DNA of 64,000 nt from Candidatus Burkholderia humilis (lineage in GTDB: Bacteria; Pseudomonadota; Gammaproteobacteria; Burkholderiales; Burkholderiaceae). Shown here in pieces: positions 9,857 to 20,379 of this stretch (position 1 is the first letter of the stretch; each line of letters starts with the position of its first letter). Location of the stretch: the NCBI GenBank assembly GCA_001184405.1, contig LFMX01000020.1, forward strand, positions 1 to 64,000. Direction: 5' to 3'. The notes beneath the pieces were generated by a model. The model was not told where the DNA came from. It saw only the letters and a list, made by a program, of their open reading frames with translations, and did no database searches. The position numbers and the translations under genes are program-made.

Positions 9857-9910
9857 GCGGAAATCGTCGAGTTTGGGTTTCTTTGCCCTTGTTTTTCTTC
9901 TCCGCCAATG

Positions 9911-9948
9911 AAAACGGGCTGCTGCCGAGCTAAACCGGCAGCAGCCCG
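9911..9948 (-). terminator. Rho-independent terminator after gatB
   Basis: A perfect 12-bp stem, CGGGCTGCTGCC (9915-9926) with GGCAGCAGCCCG (9937-9948), is followed on the minus strand by four T. It sits 22 bases past the gatB stop codon and ends the gatCAB transcript. Confidence 0.8.
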
Positions 9949-9970
9949 TATCCCTAATGGGACAACCCGA

Positions 9971-11440
9971 TCAGGATAACTTCTTCTTCAACAGTTCGTT
10001 CACCTGTTGCGGATTCGCCTTGCCCTTGGTCGCTTTCATCGCCTGGCCGATCAGCGCGTTGAACGCCTTTTCCTTGCCCGCGCGGAACTCGTCCACGGAC
10101 TTCTGATTGGCGGCCAGCACTTCGTCGATGATCGCTTCGAGCGCGCCGGTATCCGAAATCTGCTTCAAACCCTTCGCTTCGATGATGCGATCCGCCGCTG
10201 CATCGTCCGTCGCCTTCTCGTCCCAGATCGTCTGGAAGATGTCCTTCGCGATCTTGTTCGAAATGGTGCCGTCCGCGATACGTTGCACGATCAGCGCAAG
10301 CTGCGCGCTCGACACCGGCGATTCGCTGATCTCCAGCGATTCGCGGTTCAACTGCGCGGAAACATCGCCCATCATCCAGTTTGCGGCGATCTTCGCTTGT
10401 GCCGCGCCCGCCTTCTGCACGAGCGCTTCGAAGTACGATGCCATCGCTTTCGACGATGTCAGCACGCCCGCGTCATACGGCGTGAGGCCGTACCTATCGA
10501 CGAAACGCGTTTGCATGTCCGCCGGCAGCTCGGGCATCTCGCCCTTCACGCGATCGATCCACGCCGAATCGATGACGAGCGGCATTAAATCAGGATCCGG
10601 GAAATAGCGGTAATCGTGCGCGTCTTCCTTGCTGCGCATCGAACGCGTTTCGCGCTTGTCGGGATCGTACAGACGCGTTTCTTGCACCACCGTGCCGCCA
10701 TCTTCTATCAGTTCGATCTGACGGCGCACTTCGTACTGAATGGCTTCTTCGAGGAAACGGAACGAGTTCAGATTCTTGATTTCCGCGCGCGTGCCGAATT
10801 CCTTCTGGCCGACCGGACGCACCGACACGTTGGCATCGCAACGGAACGAGCCTTCCTGCATGTTGCCATCACAAATGCCGAGCCACACGACCAGACCATA
10901 CAGCGCCTTCGCATACGCCACAGCTTCGGCCGTGCTCCGCATTTCCGGCTCCGTGACGATTTCGAGCAACGGCGTACCCGCGCGATTCAGATCGATGCCC
11001 GTCATGCCCGCGAAGTCTTCGTGCAGCGACTTGCCGGCGTCTTCTTCCAGATGCGCGCGCGTCAGATTGATGGTCTTCTCGTACGCGTCCTTGCCCGCTT
11101 TCTCATTGGTCGGAACCTGAATGGTGATCTGACCGCCTTGCACGACCGGAATCTCGTACTGGCTGATCTGATAGCCCTTCGGCAAATCAGGATAGAAGTA
11201 GTTCTTGCGCGCGAAAATGCTGCGCGGCGAGATATGCGAGCCGATCGCGAGACCGAAGCGAATCGCGCGCTCGACCGCGCCCCGGTTCATCACGGGCAAC
11301 ACGCCCGGCAACGCGAGATCGACGGGACACGCTTGCGTATTCGGCGCCGCGCCGAACTGCGTGGCCGCGCCGGAAAAAATCTTGGAGACGGTGGAAAGCT
11401 GCGCGTGCGTTTCCAGACCGATGACGACTTCCCACTGCAT
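9971..11440 (-). CDS. gatB: Asp/Glu-tRNA amidotransferase subunit B
   Basis: GatB binds the misacylated tRNA and phosphorylates it before transamidation in the GatCAB complex. The 489-residue protein starts [15 protein letters not shown] at 11440 and includes [18 protein letters not shown] and the C-terminal YqeY-like tail ([30 protein letters not shown]). An upstream in-frame extension of 52 residues overlaps gatA and is not used. gatC, gatA and gatB lie in order on the minus strand with 2 bases between gatA and gatB. Intact. Confidence 0.95.
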   Translation of the reverse strand: MQWEVVIGLETHAQLSTVSKIFSGAATQFGAAPNTQACPVDLALPGVLPVMNRGAVERAIRFGLAIGSHISPRSIFARKNYFYPDLPKGYQISQYEIPVVQGGQITIQVPTNEKAGKDAYEKTINLTRAHLEEDAGKSLHEDFAGMTGIDLNRAGTPLLEIVTEPEMRSTAEAVAYAKALYGLVVWLGICDGNMQEGSFRCDANVSVRPVGQKEFGTRAEIKNLNSFRFLEEAIQYEVRRQIELIEDGGTVVQETRLYDPDKRETRSMRSKEDAHDYRYFPDPDLMPLVIDSAWIDRVKGEMPELPADMQTRFVDRYGLTPYDAGVLTSSKAMASYFEALVQKAGAAQAKIAANWMMGDVSAQLNRESLEISESPVSSAQLALIVQRIADGTISNKIAKDIFQTIWDEKATDDAAADRIIEAKGLKQISDTGALEAIIDEVLAANQKSVDEFRAGKEKAFNALIGQAMKATKGKANPQQVNELLKKKLS

Positions 11441-11442
11441 GC

Positions 11443-12933
11443 TCACACTCCCGCAGCCGTTGGTGCCTTGCGGTGCCAGTCGGTCGCGCGCTGAAACGCG
11501 TCGGCGATCTGGAGCATCCGGGCTTCGTTGAAATAGTTGCCGACGATCTGCAGACCGACCGGCCGATTCGCATTCGCGCCCGCGCCGAATCCACACGGCA
11601 CGCTCATGCCGGGCAGACCCGCGAGGCTCGTGGAGAGCGTGTAGATATCGGCGAGATACATTTGCACGGGATCATCGGTCTTCTCGCCGAGATTCCACGC
11701 GACGGACGGCGCGACCGGTCCCATGATGACATCGCACTGCTTGAACGCTTCCTGAAAATCGCGCGCGATAATGCGGCGGATTTTCTGCGCCTGAAGGTAG
11801 TCCGCGTCGTAATAGCCGTGCGACAGCACGTACGCGCCGACCAGAATGCGGCGCTTTACTTCCGGCCCGAAGCCTTCGGCACGCGACTTCTTGTACATAT
11901 CGAGCAGATCGCCGTACTTTTCCGCGCGATGCCCGTAGCGCACGCCATCAAACCGCGACAAATTCGACGATGCCTCCGCCGGCGCAATGATGTAGTACAC
12001 CGGAATGGACAGCTCGGTCTTCGGCAACGACACTTCGACGAGCGTCGCGCCGAGCGCTTCGTACTGCTTCAACGCGGCGTCGATGGCGGCGCGCACGTCG
12101 TCGGCCAGACCTGCGCCGAAATATTCCTTCGGCATGCCGATGCGCAAGCCTTTCAGCGGCTTCGATGCGTCATCGCTCCAGTTTCTGCCGAGGTAGTGCG
12201 TGTAGTCTTCGTTCTCGCGTTCGAGGCTGGTGGAATCGCGCTCGTCGAAACCGGACATGGCGTTCAGGAGCAGCGCGCAGTCGTGCGCATTCTGCGCCAT
12301 CGGCCCGCCCTGATCCAGCGACGATGCAAACGCGATCATTCCGTATCGCGACACGCGGCCGTACGTCGGCTTGATACCGGTGATGCCGGTGAACGACGCC
12401 GGCTGGCGAATCGATCCGCCCGTGTCCGTGCCGGTCGTGGCAGGCGCGAGACGCGCGGCGACGGCTGCCGCCGAACCGCCCGACGAGCCGCCCGGCACCG
12501 CCTTCGTGTCCCACGGATTTTTCACCGCGCCAAAATAGGAATTTTCGTTGGACGAACCCATCGCGAATTCGTCCATGTTGGTCTTGCCGAGCGTGACCAT
12601 GCCCGCTTGCGCGAGACGATCGACGACGGTGGCATCGAACGGGCTCGTGTAGTTTTCGAGCATGCGCGATCCGGCCGTCGATTTGAAACCGCGCGTGACG
12701 AACACGTCCTTGTGCGCGATCGGCAGGCCGGTGAGCGCGCCCGCATTGCCCTGCGCGATCAGCGCGTCGGCGGCTTTCGCCTGTTCGAGCGTGAGCGCGG
12801 CGTCCACGCCGATGAACGCGTTGAGGTCCTTCGCGGCCTCGATGCGTTGCAGATACGACTGCGCCAGTTCGACTGCGGAGATCTCCTTCGAGTCGAGCGC
12901 GGCGCGCAGTTCGGTCAAACTTTTCTGATGCAT
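11443..12933 (-). CDS. gatA: Asp/Glu-tRNA amidotransferase subunit A
   Basis: GatA is the glutaminase-type amidase of GatCAB. The 496-residue protein has the amidase-signature catalytic triad: K75 in AHKDVF, cis-serine S150 in GGSSGGS and nucleophile S174 in [10 protein letters not shown]. The numbering is offset by four from the well-studied Staphylococcus enzyme. It begins [19 protein letters not shown] and ends two bases before gatB. There is no sign of damage. A 612-codon open frame on the opposite strand is a shadow of this gene. Confidence 0.96.
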   Translation of the reverse strand: MHQKSLTELRAALDSKEISAVELAQSYLQRIEAAKDLNAFIGVDAALTLEQAKAADALIAQGNAGALTGLPIAHKDVFVTRGFKSTAGSRMLENYTSPFDATVVDRLAQAGMVTLGKTNMDEFAMGSSNENSYFGAVKNPWDTKAVPGGSSGGSAAAVAARLAPATTGTDTGGSIRQPASFTGITGIKPTYGRVSRYGMIAFASSLDQGGPMAQNAHDCALLLNAMSGFDERDSTSLERENEDYTHYLGRNWSDDASKPLKGLRIGMPKEYFGAGLADDVRAAIDAALKQYEALGATLVEVSLPKTELSIPVYYIIAPAEASSNLSRFDGVRYGHRAEKYGDLLDMYKKSRAEGFGPEVKRRILVGAYVLSHGYYDADYLQAQKIRRIIARDFQEAFKQCDVIMGPVAPSVAWNLGEKTDDPVQMYLADIYTLSTSLAGLPGMSVPCGFGAGANANRPVGLQIVGNYFNEARMLQIADAFQRATDWHRKAPTAAGV

Positions 12934-12963
12934 TGCAGTTCCCTGATGAGCGCGGTGTCGACT

Positions 12964-13263
12964 TTATTCGATAACTTTGGGCACGAGATACAGGCCGTCT
13001 TGCACGGCGGGCGCGGATCGCTGGAACTCTTCGCGCTCGACGCACTCAGAGACAGCGTCGTTGCGCAGGCGCAGCGCGACTTCCTCGATTGCGTCGATCG
13101 GATGCGCGAGCGGCTCGATGCCGGAGGTATCGACGGCTTGCATCTGCTCGACCAGACAAAAGAAGTCGTTCAGGCGCGCGAGCGTGGGCTCGGCTTCGTG
13201 GTCGGGCAATTCGAGCCGCGCGAGATGCGCGATGCGTTTTACGTCGGTCAGGGTCAAAGACAT
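12964..13263 (-). CDS. gatC: Asp/Glu-tRNA amidotransferase subunit C
   Basis: GatC is the small subunit that stabilises GatA-GatB. The 99-residue protein starts [19 protein letters not shown] at 13263, the normal family start; a 13-residue upstream extension is unlikely. It ends in [10 protein letters not shown], the conserved tail. It is the first gene of the gatCAB operon and is divergent from mreB. Intact. Confidence 0.94.
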   Translation of the reverse strand: MSLTLTDVKRIAHLARLELPDHEAEPTLARLNDFFCLVEQMQAVDTSGIEPLAHPIDAIEEVALRLRNDAVSECVEREEFQRSAPAVQDGLYLVPKVIE

Positions 13264-13641
13264 GGATTCACCGGAAAAAAACGAGGACGGCTCCCATCGC
13301 AAAACGCGTGAAATGACAGCGCGTTAGGATCCGGGCGGAGCCTTCTGAATTAAGGCCAGGGATGGCAAAAATTGCCATCCTTTTCCTATAGATACCCCAA
13401 AATTATAAGGTATCATTACACGATCGACTTACCTCCGGAACGGCTTGTCAGCGGCATTCTCCCTGAATCATTGAATTGTGAGAAACGTTGGCGAGGCACG
13501 TTCCATTCTGCGGTAGATTTCTTCCCGGAATTGCACTTCATGGCGGGCTTTCGCCGTCCCGGCAATCCGTTATTTTTTCCGCTGCCGTCCCCGGCGCTTT
13601 CAGACAGCGAGGAACGGCTACCCAGCGAAACAGGATTTTGA
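13264..13641. promoter_or_regulatory. Divergent gatC-mreB intergenic region with inverted repeat
   Basis: This 378-bp gap must hold the promoters for gatCAB (minus) and mreB (plus). It contains a 9-bp inverted repeat GGATGGCAA/TTGCCATCC (13360-13368 and 13372-13380) followed by four T, so it could be a weak terminator, an operator or part of the mreB leader. Around 13390-13420 the sequence is AT-rich, a likely promoter area. No ORF of interest lies here. Confidence 0.55.
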
Positions 13642-14685
<1,044 letters not shown>

Positions 14686-14892
14686 TTCTTCTCGAAAGCG
14701 CCGCGTTCTTCTGTGAGGCGCGGCATGCTTTCGAAGCGACACAGATCGCACACGCGTAACGCGACGCGCGCACGGCCCGGCATCGACCGGGCCGCTGTCG
14801 AAACAGCGTAGGGCAGGCTCCGCGTCGAGAAACACACTCGCGCGACAAAGCCTGCAGCATCGATCCATCTGTTCACGCCCTCGGCGCCGACC

Positions 14893-15969
14893 ATGGAATA
14901 CAGTCCGCCGCCACTTTTCAAGCAAGGCCCTTCCGCGCTTGCGCGCCTGATTTTCTTTGTGGTGCTGGCCATCGCACTGCTCATTTCGGATGCGCGCTTC
15001 AATACATTGGAAATCGTCCGGGGCATTCTCGGTGTGGGGCTTTATCCGTTGCAACGTGCCGCGCTCGTGCCGCGCGATATTTTCATGGGCGCCGCCGATC
15101 TCGCCGTGACCAGCGCCACGCTGCGCAGCGAAAACGGCAAGCTCAAGGAAAAGAACCTCGAGTTGTCCGCCAAAGCGGGCGATGCCGCGCAACTCGCCGT
15201 CGAAAATGCACATTTGCGGGCGTTGCTGAATCTGCAATCACGCGCGATGCCCGCCGAAACGCCCGCCGAAATTCAATACGACACGCGCGATCCTTTCACG
15301 CAGAAAGTCGTCATCGGCAAGGGTGCGCAACAGAATATTCAGGACGGCGCGCCGGTCGTGACGGAAGACGGCGTGATCGGTCAGGTGACGCGCGTGTTTC
15401 CGCTGCAATCGGAAGTGACGCTGCTGACGGACAAAGATCAGGCCGTGTCGGTGGAAATCTCGCGCACGGGTCTGCGTAGCGTCATCTATGGCACGCCGAA
15501 GGGCGACACGCTCGATTTGCGTTTCGTGCCGATCAGCGCCGACGTTCAGGCCGGCGACATGCTGGTGACGAGCGGTCTGGACGGCGTTTATCCGCCAGGC
15601 TTGCCGGTCGCGAAAGTGCTGCGCGTCGATAAACAGGCGGACACCGCCTTTGCACGCGTGGTCTGCGTGCCGGTCGCGGCCGTGCGCGGCGCGCGTCAGT
15701 TGCTCGTGCTGCACTACAACGTGAATGTGCCGCCGAATCCGGTCGAAGTCGAAGCGGCCGCGGCCGCCAAGGAAGCGAAGGAAAACAAGGGCAAGAAGAA
15801 GCCTGCACCGAAGGCCGCGGTGGCTGGTTCGGCGCCTGCAGCAGTGCCGGCGGCACCTGAAAAGCCGGCCGAAAAGCCCGCCGCACCGAAGCCCGCCTCG
15901 AACGCCGCCGCCAAGCATCCGAGAAAGGCACACATGCCGAAGCCCGCATCATCGGGGGCGGCACGATGA
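14893..15969 (+). CDS. mreC: Rod shape-determining protein MreC
   Basis: MreC links MreB to the periplasmic wall machinery. The 358-residue protein has one transmembrane segment (about residues 15-33), a coiled coil (about 75-110, LRSENGKLKEKNLEL) and the beta-barrel MreC domain (VVIGKGAQQNIQDG through LLVLHYN). The C-terminal 80 residues are a low-complexity Ala/Pro/Lys tail, as in other burkholderias. The stop overlaps the mreD start (ATGA). Intact. Confidence 0.95.
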   Translation: MEYSPPPLFKQGPSALARLIFFVVLAIALLISDARFNTLEIVRGILGVGLYPLQRAALVPRDIFMGAADLAVTSATLRSENGKLKEKNLELSAKAGDAAQLAVENAHLRALLNLQSRAMPAETPAEIQYDTRDPFTQKVVIGKGAQQNIQDGAPVVTEDGVIGQVTRVFPLQSEVTLLTDKDQAVSVEISRTGLRSVIYGTPKGDTLDLRFVPISADVQAGDMLVTSGLDGVYPPGLPVAKVLRVDKQADTAFARVVCVPVAAVRGARQLLVLHYNVNVPPNPVEVEAAAAAKEAKENKGKKKPAPKAAVAGSAPAAVPAAPEKPAEKPAAPKPASNAAAKHPRKAHMPKPASSGAAR

Positions 15970-16478
15970 ATCGCCCGCAATACATTCTGCAACCGGTCAA
16001 TCCGTACTTCATCACGTTCAGTCTCGCCGCTGCGTTTTTGCTGAACCTGATGCCGTGGGGACGCCTGATCCTCGTGCCGGATTTCGTCGCGCTCGTGCTG
16101 CTGTTCTGGAACGTGCATCAGCCGCGCAAGGTCGGCATGGGCATCGCGTTTTTGCTCGGGCTCTTGATGGACGTGCACAACGCGAATCTGCTCGGCGAGC
16201 ACGCGCTCGCCTACACGCTGCTGTCCTACGGCGCGATCACCATTCACCGCCGCGTGCTGTGGATGTCGATACCGGTGCAAATGTTCACCGTCGCGCCGTT
16301 GCTGATCGGCGCGCAAATCGTGCCGTTCGTCATCCGTCTGATGACGGGTGCCGCGTTTCCCGGCTGGAGTTATCTCGGAAACGGATTCGTCGAAGCCGCG
16401 CTGTGGCCGATCGCCAGCTTTTTGCTGCTGATGCCGCAACGCCGCGCCGCCGATCCCGACGACACGCGTCCCATCTGA
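15966..16478 (+). CDS. mreD: Rod shape-determining protein MreD
   Basis: MreD is a small inner-membrane partner of MreC. The 170-residue protein has about five hydrophobic segments (for example FITFSLAAAFLLNLMPWG and IAFLLGLLMDVHNANLLGEHALAY, the latter a typical MreD signature) and a short charged tail. It is translationally coupled to mreC and followed by 86 bases before mrdA. Intact. Confidence 0.94.
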   Translation: MNRPQYILQPVNPYFITFSLAAAFLLNLMPWGRLILVPDFVALVLLFWNVHQPRKVGMGIAFLLGLLMDVHNANLLGEHALAYTLLSYGAITIHRRVLWMSIPVQMFTVAPLLIGAQIVPFVIRLMTGAAFPGWSYLGNGFVEAALWPIASFLLLMPQRRAADPDDTRPI

Positions 16479-16564
16479 GCGCCGTCACCGCGTGCGCCGG
16501 GTAATTTCGCGCACGCGGACTACACTTGAATCGCCAAAGATCGCGAACCGCTCGCGAAAGCTGC

Positions 16565-18904
16565 ATGACCGAAATAAAGAACACCGAGCAACAGTTGTCG
16601 AAGTTCCGCCTGCGCGTCGCGGCGGCGGGACTGTTCGTGTTCGTCTGCTTCGGGCTGATCGGGCTGCGCTTTCTGTATCTGCAAGTCTGGCATTTCAGCA
16701 AGTACTCGCTGCAGGCGAACGAAAACCGCATTTCCGTTGCGCCGATCGTGCCGAATCGCGGCATCATCACGGACCGCAACGGCATTGTGCTGGCCAAGAA
16801 TTATTCGGCTTATACGCTGGAAATCACGCCATCGAAGATCAATGGCACGCTCGATGAAACCATCGACGCGCTCGCTCAAGTCATTCCGATTGATTCGCGC
16901 GATCGTCGCCGCTTCAAAAAGCTGCTCGAAGACTCGAAGAATTTCGAAAGTCTGCCGATTCGCACGCGTCTCACCGATGAAGAAGTCGCCAAGTTCACCG
17001 CGCAGCGTTTTCGCTTTCCGGGCGTGGAAGTGCGTGCGCGGCTATTCCGGCAATATCCGCTGGGCGCGACCGCCGCGCACGTGATCGGTTATATCGGACG
17101 GATTTCGCAGCGCGATCAGGAGCGCATCGACGATGCGAGCGACGCCAACGACGCCGATTCCGAGCATTACAATCCGCGTCTGGACGCCAACAACTACATG
17201 GGCACGGATTACGTCGGCAAGATCGGCGTGGAGCAGAGTTACGAAACCGAGCTGCACGGTCTGACCGGTTTCGAGGAAGTCGAAGTGACGGCGGGCGGCC
17301 GTCCGGTGCGCACGATGTTGCGCACGCAGGCGACGCCGGGCAACAATCTGCAACTGTCGCTGGATATCGGGTTGCAGCAGGTTGCGGAGCAGGCGTTCAC
17401 GGGCAAGCGCGGCGCGCTCGTCGCGATCGAGCCGTCCACCGGCGACGTGCTCGCGTTCGTGTCGGCGCCGAGTTTCGATCCGAATTCCTTCGTCGATGGC
17501 ATCGATCAGCAGACGTGGGACGCGCTCAACAATTCGCCGGACCATCCACTGCTGAATCGTCCGCTGCACGGCACGTATCCGCCGGGTTCGACCTACAAGC
17601 CGTTCATGGCGCTCGCCGCGCTCACGCTGCACAAGCGCACGCCGGGCTGGGGCTTTCAGGATCCGGGCTCGTACACGTTCGGCGGCCACACGTTCCGCAA
17701 CGACGTGCGTTCGGGTCAGGGCTGGGTGGATATGAACCGCGCGATCGTCGTATCGAACGACACGTATTTCTACATGCTCGCGCACGATCTCGGCGTCAAC
17801 GCGATGGCCGGCTTCATGAAACCGTGGGGCTTCGGGCAGATAACGGGCATCGATATCGCGGGCGAGGCGCGAGGCATTCTGCCGTCGACGGAATGGAAGA
17901 AGAAGGCGTATCGCCGGCCGGAACAGCAGCGCTGGTATGAGGGCGAGACGATTTCGCTCGGCATCGGGCAGGGCTACAACTCGTTCACGATTCTGCAACT
18001 CGCGCACGCCACGGCGACGCTCGCGAACGACGGCGTCGTGATGAAGCCGCACCTCGTGCGCAATATCGAAAATCCGATTTCTAAGGACATGCGCGCGGTC
18101 GTGCGCGATCCGAGCAACAAGATTGCCGTGCGTCAGCAGGACGTCGATTTCATCAAACGCGCGATGCAGGGCGTGATCACGAACGGCACGGCGTCGAAGG
18201 TGTTTGCGGGCGCGCAGTATATGGCGGCGGGCAAGACCGGCACCGCGCAGGTTTATTCGCTGCAGGGCTCGAACTATCGCGGGCACGGCGGCACGGCGGA
18301 GCATCTGCGCGACCACGCGCTGTTCATCGCGTTTGCGCCGGCGGAAAAGCCGACCATCGCGCTGGCGCTGATCGTCGAAAACGGCGGCTGGGGCGCGGAA
18401 AGCGCCGGGCCGATCGCGCGCAAGGTGCTCGACTATTACCTCGTCGACCGCTTCAAGCCGGGCGCGGAAGCGGCGGCAGTCGCGGCGGCATCGGCGACAG
18501 AAGATTCCGGCCTGCCGATGATCGGCGGCACGCAATCGCCCGCGGCGGCGCTGCCGGCATCGGTCGCGGACAAATCGCCGGCGTTCTCGCCGCTGGCTGC
18601 GTCGAATCCGGATGTGGCGAAGGCTGTGTCCGCGCCGCCGGTTCCGGCTTCGGCATCGAAAGCGCCTTCGCAAGCGCCTCAAGCGCCCACGCCGCAGACG
18701 CCGCAGACGCCGCAGACGCCGCAGACGCCGCAGACGCCGCAGACGCCGCAGACGCCGAACGCCGCGCTGCCTGCGTCCACGCCGGGCCGCGTGCCCGCGC
18801 CGAAGAAGAAGCCTTCGACGCCCACGCCGACGATGGTGCGCGGCACCGCGGGTAACGATGGCGACGTGCGCACGTACGCGCCGTCCGGCGGTATCGACGA
18901 ATAA
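16565..18904 (+). CDS. mrdA: Penicillin-binding protein 2 (peptidoglycan transpeptidase)
   Basis: PBP2 is the transpeptidase of the elongasome and partner of RodA. The 779-residue protein starts MTEIKNTEQQLSKFRLRV, with one transmembrane anchor (about 17-38), the dimerisation domain (GIITDRNGIVLAKNYSAYTLE) and the transpeptidase domain with S342-T-Y-K, S397-N-D and K557-T-G. All catalytic motifs are present. The last 150 residues are a Pro/Ala-rich extension containing seven tandem PQT tripeptides coded by a perfect 9-bp repeat. An upstream in-frame ATG at 16526 is too close to mreD and unconserved. Confidence 0.95.
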   Translation: MTEIKNTEQQLSKFRLRVAAAGLFVFVCFGLIGLRFLYLQVWHFSKYSLQANENRISVAPIVPNRGIITDRNGIVLAKNYSAYTLEITPSKINGTLDETIDALAQVIPIDSRDRRRFKKLLEDSKNFESLPIRTRLTDEEVAKFTAQRFRFPGVEVRARLFRQYPLGATAAHVIGYIGRISQRDQERIDDASDANDADSEHYNPRLDANNYMGTDYVGKIGVEQSYETELHGLTGFEEVEVTAGGRPVRTMLRTQATPGNNLQLSLDIGLQQVAEQAFTGKRGALVAIEPSTGDVLAFVSAPSFDPNSFVDGIDQQTWDALNNSPDHPLLNRPLHGTYPPGSTYKPFMALAALTLHKRTPGWGFQDPGSYTFGGHTFRNDVRSGQGWVDMNRAIVVSNDTYFYMLAHDLGVNAMAGFMKPWGFGQITGIDIAGEARGILPSTEWKKKAYRRPEQQRWYEGETISLGIGQGYNSFTILQLAHATATLANDGVVMKPHLVRNIENPISKDMRAVVRDPSNKIAVRQQDVDFIKRAMQGVITNGTASKVFAGAQYMAAGKTGTAQVYSLQGSNYRGHGGTAEHLRDHALFIAFAPAEKPTIALALIVENGGWGAESAGPIARKVLDYYLVDRFKPGAEAAAVAAASATEDSGLPMIGGTQSPAAALPASVADKSPAFSPLAASNPDVAKAVSAPPVPASASKAPSQAPQAPTPQTPQTPQTPQTPQTPQTPQTPNAALPASTPGRVPAPKKKPSTPTPTMVRGTAGNDGDVRTYAPSGGIDE
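18692..18754 (+). repeat. Seven perfect copies of CCGCAGACG inside mrdA
   Basis: A 9-bp unit is repeated seven times without mismatch and in frame, coding seven PQT tripeptides in the disordered C-terminal tail of PBP2. Because the unit is a multiple of three, copy-number change would lengthen or shorten the tail without breaking the frame. Confidence 0.9.
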
Positions 18905-18914
18905 GGGAAACGTC

Positions 18915-20075
18915 ATGCAACTGCATATGCAATTCGACAAACGCGAATGGATGGATCGCGCCAAGCGGATGTTCGCGGGCTTCGACAAGCCGCTCGCGCT
19001 GATCGTCTTTTTGCTGCTGTGCGTGGGCATCGTCACGCTTTACAGCGCGAGTCTCGACATGCCGGGCCGCGTGGAAGACCAGCTGCGCAACATCATGCTG
19101 ACGTTCGGGCTGATGTGGGTGCTGGCCAATATTTCGCCGCAAACGCTGATGCGCTTCGCCGTGCCGATGTGCACCGTCGGCGTCGCGCTGCTGCTCGCGG
19201 TGGCGGCGTTCGGCCTGACGAAAAAGGGCGCGAAACGCTGGCTGGATGTCGGCGTGGTGATTCAGCCATCGGAGATCATGAAGATCGCGATGCCGCTGAT
19301 GCTTGCGTGGTACTACCAGAAGCGCGAGAGCAATATCCGCTGGTGGGATTACATCGTCGGGTTTGCCATTCTGATGTTGCCGGTCGGGCTGATCGCGAAG
19401 CAGCCCGATCTGGGCACGGCGGTGCTCGTGTTCGCAGCGGGCGTGTTCGTGATTTATTTCGCGGGGCTGAGTTTCAAGCTGATTGCGCCGGTGCTGATTT
19501 CAGTGGTCATTGCGGTGGCGGCCGTCGCGACGTTTCAGGACAAGATTTGTCAGCCCGAAGTGAATTGGCCGATGATGCACGATTACCAGAAGCATCGGAT
19601 TTGTATGCTGCTGGATCCGACGTCCGATCCGCTCGGCAAGGGCTTTCACACGATTCAGGCGGTGATTGCGATTGGATCGGGCGGCACCTTTGGCAAGGGC
19701 TGGCTTAAGGGCACGCAGGCGCATCTCGAGTTTATTCCTGAGAAGCACACGGACTTTATTTTTGCCGTGTTCTCGGAGGAGTTTGGGCTTGCTGGCGGGC
19801 TGGTCTTGCTCTTTCTTTATATGGCGTTGATTGCACGTGGGCTGTTTATTGCGGCCAGTGGCGCGACGTTTTTTGGGCGATTATTGGCGGGATCGCTCAC
19901 GTTGGCGTTCTTTACTTACGCGTTTGTGAATATCGGAATGGTTAGCGGGATTTTGCCCGTTGTCGGCGTGCCACTGCCGTTTATGAGTTATGGAGGGACG
20001 GCGCTCACTACGCTTGGGGTTGCGGTAGGGTTGATTATGAGCGTTGCTCGGCAGAAGAGGCTTATGCAGAGTTAG
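18915..20075 (+). CDS. rodA: Rod shape-determining glycosyltransferase RodA
   Basis: RodA is the SEDS-family peptidoglycan polymerase working with PBP2. The 386-residue protein starts MQLHMQFDKREWMDRAKRMF 11 bases after mrdA. It has about ten transmembrane segments and the family motifs GAKRWLDVG, QPSEIMKIAMPL, KQPDLGTA and, near the end, PVVGVPLPFMSYGGTAL. The sequence is complete and undamaged. Confidence 0.96.
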   Translation: MQLHMQFDKREWMDRAKRMFAGFDKPLALIVFLLLCVGIVTLYSASLDMPGRVEDQLRNIMLTFGLMWVLANISPQTLMRFAVPMCTVGVALLLAVAAFGLTKKGAKRWLDVGVVIQPSEIMKIAMPLMLAWYYQKRESNIRWWDYIVGFAILMLPVGLIAKQPDLGTAVLVFAAGVFVIYFAGLSFKLIAPVLISVVIAVAAVATFQDKICQPEVNWPMMHDYQKHRICMLLDPTSDPLGKGFHTIQAVIAIGSGGTFGKGWLKGTQAHLEFIPEKHTDFIFAVFSEEFGLAGGLVLLFLYMALIARGLFIAASGATFFGRLLAGSLTLAFFTYAFVNIGMVSGILPVVGVPLPFMSYGGTALTTLGVAVGLIMSVARQKRLMQS

Positions 20076-20100
20076 CATTCTGCTGTGCTTTGTGGTTGCT

Positions 20101-20173
20101 GTTTTCTTGCCTTTTTGTTCAGTAGCCGCCTCCCCGGCGGGGAGGCGGCTACTGAACAAAAAGGCAAGAAAAC
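20101..20173. repeat. Perfect 35-bp palindrome after rodA (likely bidirectional terminator)
   Basis: Two perfectly complementary 35-base arms (20101-20135 and 20139-20173) flank a 3-base loop. The core is a G/C stem built around GCCGCCTCCCC, with T/A runs on the outside that give U tracts in either direction. The core AGTAGCCGCCTCCCC is shared with a repeat at 51405-51492. It is well placed to end the mre/mrd transcript. Confidence 0.85.
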
Positions 20174-20175
20174 AG

Positions 20176-20235
20176 AAGCGCCTTGCACGGAAAAGAAGAA
20201 GAGGAGAAGGAAGAACCTAAAGCCCAGCGCAGCTT
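20176..20235 (-). repeat. Dispersed intergenic repeat, family 2, copy 2
   Basis: Read on the minus strand this stretch gives AAGCTGCGCTGGGCTTTAGG, a pyrimidine run and CGTGCAAGGCGCTTC, matching 3908-3960 with small gaps. It is non-coding and sits between the palindrome at 20101 and another repeat at 20272. Confidence 0.55.
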
Positions 20236-20271
20236 GAGAAGTCAAAGCGTAGGACCGCCACCCAGAACCAA

Positions 20272-20368
20272 CGTTGAAAAGCCGCTTTCTTTGATCATTT
20301 TCTTCGTGGCAGCAAAGAAAGTGATCCCCCGCCGGGTAGGTGACCACTGAAAAAGAAGCAAGAAACCA
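20272..20368 (-). repeat. Dispersed intergenic repeat, family 1, copy 1
   Basis: The minus strand reads a T-rich start, then CACCTACCCGGCGGGGGATC, CACTTTCTTTGCTGCC, GATCAAAGAAAGC and GGCTTTTCAACG. It aligns over about 90 bases with the plus strand at 51405-51492. Internal inverted repeats (CTTTCTTTG.../CAAAGAAAG) would fold into a hairpin. It overlaps the tail of nothing coding and lies just past the end of the broken HAD gene. Confidence 0.7.
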
Positions 20369-20379
20369 GAAGCACAACC

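Noticed and set aside
11473-13311. 612-codon plus-strand open frame
   Set aside because: It lies antisense to gatA and gatC, which have clear motifs; it is an artefact of high G+C codon usage with no recognisable protein sequence.
13360-13384. Intrinsic terminator upstream of mreB
   Set aside because: A 9-bp stem with four T exists, but no plus-strand gene lies upstream; left as an inverted repeat of unknown role.
17042-19036. 664-codon minus-strand open frame
   Set aside because: Antisense to mrdA; arginine-rich composition typical of shadow frames.
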